Below are positions 1 to 6,309 of a stretch of 7,003 nucleotides of DNA, piece after piece. Within the stretch, counting starts at the first letter, position 1. Each line of letters begins with the position of its first letter. The stretch is from contig CAIVPY010000023.1 of assembly GCA_903907885.1 (NCBI GenBank), forward strand, positions 1 to 7,003, in the 5' to 3' direction. The notes under the pieces were generated by a model, which searched no databases, was not told the DNA's origin, and was given only the letters and a program-made list of their open reading frames with translations. Source of the stretch: an uncultured Bacteroidota bacterium (GTDB lineage: Bacteria > Bacteroidota > Bacteroidia > UKL13-3). Position numbers and translations under genes: made by a program.

Positions 1-154
1 AGTATATAAAGGAGCTATTGATGACGCTTGGGAAAACGAAAACATGGTTACCGCAGCCTATCTTGAAGATGCAATTGAAGAGGCATTAGATGGGATAGAA
101 CCTGATTTTCCAGAAGTTGCCGCTGAAGGAACTCCGATAATTTGGAAGAAATAG
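1..154 (+). CDS. C-terminal fragment of an unrecognised acidic protein (5' end outside window)
   Basis: An open frame enters from the left edge (first full codon at position 2) and ends at TAG 152-154, giving about 50 residues. The fragment is rich in Asp and Glu, with a helical-looking stretch (AAYLEDAIEEALDGIEPDF) followed by a short tail ending TPIIWKK. No start codon or family motif is visible and I do not recognise the protein. That it is coding is inferred from sensible amino-acid composition, a clean stop, and the same strand and close spacing (63 nt) to the next gene. It could be the last part of an enzyme or of a small hypothetical protein; the fragment is too short to decide. Confidence 0.6.
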   Translation, partial: VYKGAIDDAWENENMVTAAYLEDAIEEALDGIEPDFPEVAAEGTPIIWKK

Positions 155-217
155 TTTTAAAGTTTTATTTTTAAATTTTGAATATTAAAGTTAATTCAAA
201 ATTCATATATTCAAATT

Positions 218-220
218 TTG
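218..220 (+). promoter_or_regulatory. Non-ATG (TTG) start codon of the SDR gene
   Basis: The reading frame is closed by TGA at 179-181. Between that stop and the first conserved SDR residues, the only commonly used initiator is TTG at 218. No purine-rich Shine-Dalgarno sequence precedes it; the leader is almost entirely A and T. The resulting N-terminus, MHLQNKVVVITG, has the usual SDR spacing to the glycine loop, which supports the choice. Confidence 0.6.
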
Positions 221-1030
221 CATTTACAAAACAAAGTAGTTGTTATCACAGGAGCCTCATCAGGTATTGGTGAAGCTTGTGCTTATGCTTTTGCTAGGCA
301 AGGGTGTAGAATTGTTTTGGCTGCACGAAACATTAACAAACTTAAAGAAGTAAAACAAAACTGTTTAGCATTACATGCTGAAACTATTTTTGTAAAATGT
401 GATGTGAGTATAGAGTCTGATTGCGAAAATCTAATTGCCGAAACTATTGAACAATTTCAAACTATTCATATTCTGATAAACAATGCAGGAATTAGTATGC
501 GTGCACTTTTTGCTGACTTAGATTTATCTGTTTTAAAACAAGTAATGGATATTAATTTTTGGGGATCAGTGTATTGCAGCAAATATGCCATGCCTTATCT
601 TTTAGAAGAAAAAGGCAGTGTTTTGGGAGTTAGTTCGATAGCAGGCATTAAAGGATTACCAGGGCGAACTGGCTATAGTGCCAGCAAGTTTGCCATGAAT
701 GGTTTTATGGAAGCCTTGAGAATTGAAAACCTAAAAACCGGATTGCATGTGGGTGTTATTTGTCCAGGCTACACAGCTAGCAATATTCGCAGTGCAGCTC
801 TAAACAAAGATGCACAGCTGCAAGCCGAAAGCCCTTTTGACGAAAGCAAATTGATGCCAGCCGAAACGGTGGCAGACTATATGGTAAAAATGCTTATAAA
901 AAGGCAAAACAACTTGGTGCTAACCACACAAGGAAAACTTACACAATGGCTGAACAAATTCTTTCCTAATTTGGTTGACATATTGGTTTACAAAACTGTA
1001 GCCAAGGAAAAAGATAGCCCCTTTACATAA
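218..1030 (+). CDS. SDR family NAD(P)-dependent oxidoreductase, classical type
   Basis: This 270-residue protein is a classical short-chain dehydrogenase/reductase with a Rossmann fold, of usual family length. Visible motifs are the cofactor loop TGASSGIG (11-18), CDV (61-63, adenine-ring binding), NNAG (88-91), the structural or catalytic Asn of the MDIN motif (N113), catalytic Ser140, and Tyr153 and Lys157 in YSASK, followed by the PG motif (183-184). Basic residues after strand beta-2 (around R37) suggest NADP(H) preference. The substrate cannot be read from sequence; the overall look resembles DHRS7-like oxidoreductases. The predicted start is TTG at 218: an in-frame stop lies at 179-181 and no in-frame ATG or GTG lies between that stop and the conserved beta-1 strand (KVVVITG). 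A rare ATT start (209 or 215) is the only alternative. It is probably cytoplasmic and possibly co-transcribed with its neighbours. Confidence 0.92.
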   Translation: MHLQNKVVVITGASSGIGEACAYAFARQGCRIVLAARNINKLKEVKQNCLALHAETIFVKCDVSIESDCENLIAETIEQFQTIHILINNAGISMRALFADLDLSVLKQVMDINFWGSVYCSKYAMPYLLEEKGSVLGVSSIAGIKGLPGRTGYSASKFAMNGFMEALRIENLKTGLHVGVICPGYTASNIRSAALNKDAQLQAESPFDESKLMPAETVADYMVKMLIKRQNNLVLTTQGKLTQWLNKFFPNLVDILVYKTVAKEKDSPFT

Positions 1031-1071
1031 TGCGAAATGTGAAGTAAAAAGCATTTAAAATGAAATAAATC

Positions 1072-1701
1072 ATGTTTGCCAAATCTATAAAACACCTGCA
1101 AAAAGACTCTGTTCTTAAACTTATTATCAAGGCTTGTAAAAAAGAGGTTGAACTACGATTTAATAGCATTGAGGAACAAAAAGATGTTTACTTGATTTTA
1201 GTTAAAAGCATTGTGTCGCAGCAATTATCAAGTAAAGCTGCAACAACTATATACAATAGGTTTGAAGCCTTGTTTAACAACACATATCCTAATCCCGAAG
1301 AGGTTCTTAAACTTAATATAGAAAGTATTAGAAGTGTAGGCCTTTCAGGGCAAAAAAGTGCCTATATAAAAGCCCTTGCGGATTATGCCCTCGCACACGA
1401 CATGAGTTACGAGCATATTTCAAGCCTTAGCAATGAAGAATTGATTGGACAACTGACGAGCATAAAAGGTGTGGGGCAATGGACAGTAGAAATGATGCTC
1501 ATTTTTAGCTTGAAGCGTTTGGATGTTTTCCCTTATGATGACTTAGTGGTACGTAATCAAATGATTAAACTATATGGCTTACAAAGCAAAGGCAAACAAC
1601 TGAAACAAGATTGTTTTTTCATTGCACAAAAATGGAAACCCTATGGAAGTATTGCTAGTTTGTTTCTGTGGCAATCAAAGCATGTAGTGGGTTTGAATTA
1701 A
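1072..1701 (+). CDS. DNA-3-methyladenine glycosylase II (AlkA-like, HhH-GPD superfamily)
   Basis: This 209-residue protein is a base-excision-repair glycosylase expected to remove alkylated purines such as 3-methyladenine from DNA. The core starts with SIVSQQLSSKAA (46-57), typical of the HhH-GPD fold. It is followed by GLSGQKSAYI (90-99), the helix-hairpin-helix LTSIKGVGQWTVEMML (128-143) and the segment DVFPYDDLVVRN (151-162). By alignment to E. coli AlkA, D157 corresponds to the catalytic Asp238 and W137 to Trp218, and WKPYGSIAS (188-196) matches the conserved WKPWRSYA region. There is no C-terminal Fe-S cysteine cluster, arguing against endonuclease III or MutY. It lacks the extra N-terminal domain of E. 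coli AlkA, as many compact bacterial homologues do. It starts at ATG 41 nt after the SDR gene on the same strand. I know of no functional link to the SDR gene. Confidence 0.92.
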   Translation: MFAKSIKHLQKDSVLKLIIKACKKEVELRFNSIEEQKDVYLILVKSIVSQQLSSKAATTIYNRFEALFNNTYPNPEEVLKLNIESIRSVGLSGQKSAYIKALADYALAHDMSYEHISSLSNEELIGQLTSIKGVGQWTVEMMLIFSLKRLDVFPYDDLVVRNQMIKLYGLQSKGKQLKQDCFFIAQKWKPYGSIASLFLWQSKHVVGLN

Positions 1702-1702
1702 G

Positions 1703-1736
1703 TTAAACAAGTAGGATTTTCACCTTACTTGTTTAA
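1703..1736. terminator. Hairpin between convergent genes, probable bidirectional terminator
   Basis: An 11-bp perfect stem pairs TTAAACAAGTA (1703-1713) with TACTTGTTTAA (1726-1736). On the plus strand it extends by a G-U and a G-C pair to leave an 8-nt loop. It starts directly after the glycosylase stop (1699-1701) and lies about 20 nt beyond the lipoprotein stop (1756-1758), where a shared terminator is expected between converging genes. Neither side has a long T-run, so termination may be incomplete or factor-dependent. Confidence 0.55.
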
Positions 1737-1755
1737 TGCTTCAATCATTTTGAGG

Positions 1756-2817
1756 TTACTTTATTGATGCGTCTTCCATTATCATATCATACTTATAACC
1801 TGCTCCAAAATCTTTGTTTAAGGTGATGATGCCCTCGAAAGTTACGATGTCACCAATATTTACAGTGCTTTGTGAAGTTATTGTCAAATCAAAGTTTCCG
1901 TTGTGTTCGGTTCCATCTTGAATATGAATCCAATTTCTACCCATAATTTCAGCACTAAATTTGGTAACTTTACCTTTCACTAAAACCTTTTTACCAGCGT
2001 ATGATTCTTTTTTTGATATTAGGTTAGCTATTGTCAAACCATTTTTGGCAGGTTCAACTTTGGTATCAATTTTTCCAGAGGTTACTTTTGAATTTCCTTG
2101 ATGTGGTGCAGCTTTTGATTGTGCATCCACATTACTTGCTACCGCTGGCTGCGATGTAGGGTTAATTGTAACACCAGGGACAAAATACACTTTTTCAAAA
2201 GTTCTTTTTAACTCTTTGCTTTCGAAATTACTCATTAGCATTTCGTTGGTATAATAGTATGTCTCCCCTATTTTAACATCTGATAATGGAAAGGCAATCC
2301 AATTCTCTAGTCCACTTTCGTTTACTCGCAAGTAGGTATATTTTCTGGTGTTAATTTTCTCTAAAGCAACTACTTTGTGCATACTAGTATTAGCTTGTAT
2401 TGGTGCTTCAGTTGCACCCTGCGGCATTGGTTGAGGATTGCTTTGTATGGCTGGTACTGGATTTGCAGTTCCAGAATTTGCGTTTGCTACTTTTGTCGGA
2501 GGCTCTGTATATACACCTTGAATGAAATATACTTTATCAAACGTTTTTCCTAACTCTTTACTCACAAAGTTGCTCATCAGCATTTCATTAACATAATAAT
2601 AGGTTTCACCTATTTTAACTTCGGCCAATGGAAATGCTAACCAATTTTGAACACCATTTTCGTCAACCAAAAGATAAGTGTATTGACTTGTATTGATTTT
2701 TTCTAAAGCAATTCCTTTATGTACATTTGGATCATTTGATACATTAGCAGCTTTGTTGCTTTGTTGACAGCTAAAAATAGTAACTATCATTCCTATAATT
2801 AAAAGTAATTTTCTCAT
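1756..2817 (-). CDS. Lipoprotein with two NrfJ-like domains and a C-terminal OB-fold
   Basis: This 353-residue protein begins with a lipoprotein signal peptide (MRKLLLIIGMIVTIFSC, lipobox Cys17), so it should be anchored to a membrane and face the periplasm or the cell surface. Two tandem copies of a roughly 70-residue domain follow, at 33-102 and 147-216. I count 51 of 70 identical residues between them, including YTYL, W-AFPL, VKIGETYYY, NEMLMSNF and SKEL--TF-KVYF. This pattern resembles the NrfJ-related proteins of nitrite-reductase and other cytochrome loci. Linkers rich in Pro, Ala, Gln and Asn separate the domains. Residues 263-353 look like an OB-fold (VLVKGKVTKFS, NWIHIQDGT, VNIGDIVTFEG, KDFGAGYKYD); despite the fold's nucleic-acid label, an exported copy need not bind nucleic acid. 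The gene lies 45 nt downstream of ccsBA on the same strand, implying co-transcription and a link to cytochrome c biogenesis. The molecular function is unknown. Confidence 0.8.
   Translation of the reverse strand: MRKLLLIIGMIVTIFSCQQSNKAANVSNDPNVHKGIALEKINTSQYTYLLVDENGVQNWLAFPLAEVKIGETYYYVNEMLMSNFVSKELGKTFDKVYFIQGVYTEPPTKVANANSGTANPVPAIQSNPQPMPQGATEAPIQANTSMHKVVALEKINTRKYTYLRVNESGLENWIAFPLSDVKIGETYYYTNEMLMSNFESKELKRTFEKVYFVPGVTINPTSQPAVASNVDAQSKAAPHQGNSKVTSGKIDTKVEPAKNGLTIANLISKKESYAGKKVLVKGKVTKFSAEIMGRNWIHIQDGTEHNGNFDLTITSQSTVNIGDIVTFEGIITLNKDFGAGYKYDMIMEDASIK
2170..2379 (-). repeat. Second copy of intragenic NrfJ-like domain repeat
   Basis: This segment encodes residues 147-216 of the lipoprotein, the second copy of the duplicated domain. 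The protein copies are about 73% identical by hand count, whereas many codons differ at synonymous positions. This suggests an old duplication kept under protein-level selection rather than a recent DNA-level event. Confidence 0.85.
2512..2721 (-). repeat. First copy of intragenic NrfJ-like domain repeat
   Basis: This segment encodes residues 33-102 of the lipoprotein, the first copy of the duplicated domain. It aligns without gaps to the copy at 2170-2379, with a period of 114 residues (342 nt) that includes a low-complexity linker. Confidence 0.85.
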
Positions 2818-2837
2818 ATTTTTCTTATTGTTTTTTT

Positions 2838-2857
2838 TGTAATAAATTGTAATAAAA
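2838..2857. repeat. Short tandem repeat in the ccsBA-lipoprotein gap
   Basis: Two adjacent 10-nt units, TGTAATAAAT and TGTAATAAAA, differ at one position. They sit within the 45-nt gap between the ccsBA stop and the lipoprotein start. The rest of the gap is homopolymer-like A/T runs. No hairpin or Shine-Dalgarno sequence is visible, so the gap reads as an intra-operon spacer and A-rich translation leader. Confidence 0.5.
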
Positions 2858-2862
2858 AAAGA

Positions 2863-5800
2863 TTATTCAACATCCAAATTATTGTCATCATTCTTTTGTA
2901 TTGATTTTTCTTTCATTCCCGCAGCAATAATGAGTGCAAATACTGCAAAAATTAATAACCAAGCCCAAATTGGAAACATAGGTGTTTCTCCACTACCATA
3001 GCTATGCATTCCTTTAGATAAGTAATAGTTTACCCCAATAAATGTCATTAACACACTACTAAAACCCAAAACTGTTCCTACGGAAAACAAAAAGTCTCCA
3101 CGTAGTTTATGAACAAGCCTTAAATGTACTACAATCGAATAAACCATTGTTATGATAAGAGCCCAAGTTTCTTTTGCATCCCAACCCCAATATCTACCCC
3201 ATGACTCATTAGCCCATATTCCACCTAAGAATGTTCCTATAGTGGCTAAAATTAGTCCAATGGTAACATTCATTTCATTAATATTAGTTAATTCTTTTAT
3301 AAGCAAGCCAAATCTGGTAGAATTATTTTTATTTTTAAATATATACAACGATAGAGTGAATATACCAAGTATAAAAGCTAAACCAAGAAATCCATAACTG
3401 ATTGTGAGTGTCGCCACATGTATTACTAACCAATATGATTTTAATACAGGTTGCAAATTAGTTATTTGTGGGTCGTAGCTACTATGGCTAGCAGTCATTA
3501 ATGTGAAAAATGCCAATAATGCAGTAGCGGCTAAAGGTATTTTTGAATATTTAATAAAACTAAATCCTGCTAATATACCGGCCCATCCTACTAACAACAA
3601 GGCTTCATAGCCATTGCTCCAAGGAGCGTGACCCGACAAATACCAACGAAGTATCATGCCAAAGGTGTGATACACAAAAGCAGCACCTAGTAAGACCAAA
3701 AATCCATTGAGCAAAAGTGTAATTATTTTGTTTTTCTTCTCTATGAAATTATCAACGTAAGCGAGTATTAACAATACTATAGCCAACACACCATACATAT
3801 TTCTTAGCATTACAAATATATTGGCTTTGTTATATAAAATTTCGAACTCAACTTGTTTTTTAGAAGGGATTAAATCTGCTACTGCGCTGTGTCGCTGAAT
3901 ATCCTCAATATACCCAACAATTTTATCGGCTCGCGTATAATCTCCTGAGCTTGTTGCAGTATACACAGCATTTAAATATGAACCCATAAAATTATTATAA
4001 TTAAGTTGAGGTATCTGAAGTTCACCTATCAAATTGTTATTATCTTGTATTGCTATTTGTGCTTTAGGATCATCCCAACTAATCCAAACTTTACTATCAG
4101 CAACTGGTTCTGGAAAAATTTTCAATAATGAGCCTTGAGATAACATTATAAATATCTCTAAGCGTTCGCTAACTTTTAAAACTTCTTTATCAAATGGATT
4201 TTGATCTTGAGGTTTTTTTCTAAAAGCATCATCTGCTTGTTGTTTTAATTTAGGAGCACCTGTGTTGTCAACCAGATCCAGGTATGATGCATATTTACCA
4301 TCAATGCCAATAGCATCTGCAACTGCCTTTTCACGAACGTATATTATTTTTTGACTCTTCCAATATTGCGAATTCAGAATCATATCAATAAATACTTGCA
4401 TGGCATCCATTTCGCCTTTTTCTGCAAATTCAAAATTATCTTTTCTCGAAATCTTATGCATCACATCATAAGCCAAAGTATGAACTGGCTCGGAGCGACC
4501 ATCAATTGTTTGTGCTATTAGTTGACCCAATCTTTCTGCATGTTGCTTACTTACTGGCTTTAGTACTGTAGCTTCTTGCGAGTTGGCAACACTACTTATT
4601 CCAATGATAAACAATAAAGATAGCATTCCATTCATTCTCATTTTCCTTATTTCACGAATACTTCTACTTAAAATCTGAAACCTTGAATTTTTATTAAACA
4701 ATGTAAGAATAAAACCAACAGCTAATAAAAAGTATCCAAGGTAGGTAATCCATGTACCCCAAAAATCGTGGTTAACCGATAAAACGGTACCTTTCTCGTC
4801 TCTATCGTAAGATGATTGGAAGAACCTAAAACCATCATGATCAAGTATATGATTCATATAAATTTTGAAATTTTGTGGGGTGGATACTCTAGCATCATTA
4901 ACAGTTACTTCACTTGCATAAGATGATGGATTGCTTGAGCCTGGATATCTATCTAAAATAAAATCATTTAGTTGAATTGAGAAAGGTAATCTTATTTCCT
5001 TTTCTCCATAGCCTAATAGTAATGAAATGCCAGGTATTTTGGCATGTTGCATTTCTGCAATACCTTGTGAATTGATAAAAATGGGTACTTCATACGATTT
5101 GTTATTATAGCTCACATCAACTAGCAATGCTGAGTATGAATTAGGAGATTGACTTCCGCTAACCAATTGTGTCTTAGCGCTTTTATGAAGGCCTTGAAAA
5201 ATAAATTTATATGCGTTGTCAATTGTGCTGTATTGTGTGCTAGGTATTAACTCAAGTGTACTATTAGGTTGAAATGTATTTTCAGCCATATCAGGAATAG
5301 TAACTGATTTTAACTCAAGTAAAGTTTGCAAATAGATTTTACCATCTTTCTGAAAAAAATTAAATTGAGATGTATTATCAGCACTATTGTTATAAGACAT
5401 TTTAAATGTATGTGTTCCAGCTATTTCTTTATCGGCAATAATAACATCTGATTCAGTGCCATTGTCTAAAACATTTAATTTAATACAATCTACTCCGCCT
5501 TCAATATTTTCAACTAATGTTTCGGTTGCATTCTGTAATAATTTCTTATAACTGATGGTCAAATCACCACTTTCAGTATCTATTGACTTTTTAAAACTTA
5601 GGTCTGATGATGTATCCATTAAATTCAATGGAATATCAAAACTCACATCCTTTCCATGGTCTATTGCCATAATCTTTAGCACCTGATTTGGCATTACTAT
5701 TACGTTTGAAGACTGTCCTTCTCTAATGTGCATTAGCCCTTCGTATCCAAAATAACGAGTAATGGCAGCACCTAAAATCATCACAATAAATGCCGCATGA

Positions 5801-6042
5801 AAAACAAAACCAGCAAACTTTTTCTTAGATAATAAATTATATCTATGAATGTTGCCTATAAAATTTAAAGCTAGTAGTGCAATTACTATTTCAAACCATT
5901 TGGCTCCATAAATATATCGATAGGCTGTTTCTGTATCATACCTATCTTCAACAAATGTGGCAGTGGCCATTGATATGGCAAAGAGTAGCAATAACCATAA
6001 AGTTGCTTTGGTTGAATAAATCAAATTAAGTACATTTTTCAT
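2863..6042 (-). CDS. ccsBA: CcsBA (NrfI-like) fused System II cytochrome c synthase / haem exporter
   Basis: This 1059-residue inner-membrane protein fuses CcsB/ResB (about 1-450) to CcsA/ResC (about 746-1059). It should export haem and join it to CXXCH motifs of exported apocytochromes. I predict 14 membrane helices (near 12-30, 48-66, 79-97, 431-449, 471-488, 746-763, 773-796, 813-829, 835-850, 871-901, 926-942, 961-976, 984-1006 and 1024-1042) with a cytoplasmic N-terminus. The four family histidines are present: TM-His1 H82, P-His1 H875, TM-His2 H973 and P-His2 H1013 (in GMHSYG). Their spacings (98 and 40) closely match those I recall for Helicobacter hepaticus CcsBA. The WWD motif WGRYWGWDAKETW spans 948-960, and PWSNGYE (807-813) is also typical. 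Between the two halves lies a soluble region of about 257 residues (489-745) preceded by a signal-peptide-like helix, so the protein is longer than the roughly 900-940 residues I recall for epsilonproteobacterial homologues. The predicted topology puts the WWD motif and both P-His on the periplasmic side. Confidence 0.95.
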   Translation of the reverse strand: MKNVLNLIYSTKATLWLLLLFAISMATATFVEDRYDTETAYRYIYGAKWFEIVIALLALNFIGNIHRYNLLSKKKFAGFVFHAAFIVMILGAAITRYFGYEGLMHIREGQSSNVIVMPNQVLKIMAIDHGKDVSFDIPLNLMDTSSDLSFKKSIDTESGDLTISYKKLLQNATETLVENIEGGVDCIKLNVLDNGTESDVIIADKEIAGTHTFKMSYNNSADNTSQFNFFQKDGKIYLQTLLELKSVTIPDMAENTFQPNSTLELIPSTQYSTIDNAYKFIFQGLHKSAKTQLVSGSQSPNSYSALLVDVSYNNKSYEVPIFINSQGIAEMQHAKIPGISLLLGYGEKEIRLPFSIQLNDFILDRYPGSSNPSSYASEVTVNDARVSTPQNFKIYMNHILDHDGFRFFQSSYDRDEKGTVLSVNHDFWGTWITYLGYFLLAVGFILTLFNKNSRFQILSRSIREIRKMRMNGMLSLLFIIGISSVANSQEATVLKPVSKQHAERLGQLIAQTIDGRSEPVHTLAYDVMHKISRKDNFEFAEKGEMDAMQVFIDMILNSQYWKSQKIIYVREKAVADAIGIDGKYASYLDLVDNTGAPKLKQQADDAFRKKPQDQNPFDKEVLKVSERLEIFIMLSQGSLLKIFPEPVADSKVWISWDDPKAQIAIQDNNNLIGELQIPQLNYNNFMGSYLNAVYTATSSGDYTRADKIVGYIEDIQRHSAVADLIPSKKQVEFEILYNKANIFVMLRNMYGVLAIVLLILAYVDNFIEKKNKIITLLLNGFLVLLGAAFVYHTFGMILRWYLSGHAPWSNGYEALLLVGWAGILAGFSFIKYSKIPLAATALLAFFTLMTASHSSYDPQITNLQPVLKSYWLVIHVATLTISYGFLGLAFILGIFTLSLYIFKNKNNSTRFGLLIKELTNINEMNVTIGLILATIGTFLGGIWANESWGRYWGWDAKETWALIITMVYSIVVHLRLVHKLRGDFLFSVGTVLGFSSVLMTFIGVNYYLSKGMHSYGSGETPMFPIWAWLLIFAVFALIIAAGMKEKSIQKNDDNNLDVE
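3163..3216 (-). other. WWD haem-handling motif of CcsBA
   Basis: These codons encode residues 943-960 of CcsBA, including W948, W952, W954, D955 and W960. In the CcsA/CcmC/CcmF superfamily, this tryptophan-rich periplasmic segment holds haem between the two P-His ligands (here H875 and H1013). The motif is intact, so the synthase is predicted to be functional. Confidence 0.9.
3808..4578 (-). other. Large periplasmic insert between the CcsB and CcsA halves
   Basis: This region encodes CcsBA residues 489-745, a soluble segment following a helix at 471-488 that reads like a Sec signal peptide (MNGMLSLLFIIGISSVANSQ). It contains a charged, helix-rich stretch and WISWDDPKAQIA (653-664), then leads into the first CcsA helix at 746. 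No haem-binding CXXCH motif or other catalytic signature is visible. Its role, perhaps docking apocytochromes or reductants, is an inference only. Confidence 0.65.
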
Positions 6043-6067
6043 ATATGAATTTTTAAAGTTATAATTA

Positions 6068-6085
6068 TAATATAAATTTATATTA
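6068..6085. repeat. 18-bp perfect AT-only palindrome upstream of ccsBA
   Basis: The sequence TAATATAAATTTATATTA is its own reverse complement. It lies 26-43 nt upstream of the ccsBA ATG. Such a perfect palindrome could be a dimeric-regulator site, but the surroundings are almost all A and T, where palindromes arise more easily by chance. Confidence 0.5.
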
Positions 6086-6099
6086 GATTAGTGAATCTA
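6084..6099. repeat. Inverted repeat TAGATT-N4-AATCTA
   Basis: Two 6-bp arms, 6084-6089 and 6094-6099, flank a 4-nt spacer (AGTG) and abut the 18-bp palindrome. The 6-4-6 layout resembles the geometry of Crp/Fnr-type operators, but the arms do not match the TTGAT consensus. It is a candidate operator only. Confidence 0.4.
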
Positions 6100-6149
6100 C
6101 TTGAATTTTTAAAAAATAAATAGCAGAATGTTTCAATGTCGGTGCGAAT

Positions 6150-6187
6150 TTACCAAAGCAAAAAGTTCTAAAAACTGATATTGGTAA
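6150..6187. repeat. Nested inverted repeat (TTACCAA/TTGGTAA with inner AGTT/AACT)
   Basis: A 7-bp outer stem pairs 6150-6156 with 6181-6187. Inside it, AGTT (6164-6167) and AACT (6173-6176) form a small second stem with a 5-nt loop. The element could fold in a long ccsBA leader transcript or act as a DNA site. It matches no riboswitch class that I recognise. Confidence 0.35.
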
Positions 6188-6193
6188 GGATAA

Positions 6194-6215
6194 AACACAA
6201 GATTTATCTTGTTTT
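6194..6215. repeat. Hairpin ACAAGAT-TT-ATCTTGT
   Basis: The arms ACAAGAT (6197-6203) and ATCTTGT (6206-6212) are perfectly complementary around TT, and as RNA would close on a 4-nt loop. After one mismatch, two further A-T pairs extend it. On the minus strand it is followed by GTTTTAT, so it could be a weak back-up terminator for the cytochrome gene, or an operator. Confidence 0.4.
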
Positions 6216-6252
6216 CATCGAATTGATATAAAGATACTCACGATACTTTCAC

Positions 6253-6289
6253 AAAAAAAGAGGCTGCAACCTCGGTTGCAGCCTCTTTT
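6253..6289 (-). terminator. Strong intrinsic terminator of the multihaem cytochrome gene
   Basis: A 15-bp perfect stem pairs 6256-6270 (AAAAGAGGCTGCAAC) with 6275-6289 (GTTGCAGCCTCTTTT), closed by a 4-nt loop. Read on the minus strand, the GC-rich stem runs directly into seven T residues, the classical rho-independent layout. It starts 20 nt after the cytochrome stop codon (6310-6312). It should largely insulate ccsBA from read-through. Confidence 0.93.
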
Positions 6290-6309
6290 AATTTATGATT
6301 AAATCTTAC

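Larger units (their letters stand above)
6043..6252 (-). promoter_or_regulatory. Intergenic leader and presumed promoter region of ccsBA, rich in inverted repeats
   Basis: These 210 nt separate the ccsBA start from the terminator of the upstream cytochrome gene. No open frame of useful length is evident on either strand. Because a strong terminator closes the upstream gene, ccsBA needs its own promoter here. I could not find a full Bacteroidota promoter (TTTG then TAnnTTTG) on the minus strand. The nearest partial match is TATCTTTA (minus strand, 6234-6227) with TTTG at 6255-6252, which is 17 nt apart and therefore weak. Four inverted repeats, listed separately, lie here. No Shine-Dalgarno sequence precedes the ATG. 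Confidence 0.45.

Noticed and set aside
1756..2031. OB-fold taken as evidence of a DNA-binding or tRNA-related protein
   Set aside because: The protein has a lipoprotein signal peptide and sits in a cytochrome maturation operon, so a cytoplasmic nucleic-acid role is unlikely. OB-folds also occur in exported proteins.
2848..2862. T-run on the minus strand after the ccsBA stop as a terminator
   Set aside because: No stem precedes the T-run, and the lipoprotein start follows within 45 nt, so it is better read as an intra-operon spacer.
3152..3397. An 81-codon open frame on the plus strand
   Set aside because: It lies wholly antisense to the part of ccsBA encoding the WWD motif and flanking helices. 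That minus-strand frame is strongly conserved, and the plus-strand product shows no recognisable features.
6227..6255. Minus-strand promoter for ccsBA (TTTG 6255-6252, TATCTTTA 6234-6227)
   Set aside because: The -7 box has one mismatch, the 17-nt spacing is shorter than usual, and the -33 part overlaps the terminator stem, so it is too weak to call as a promoter feature.
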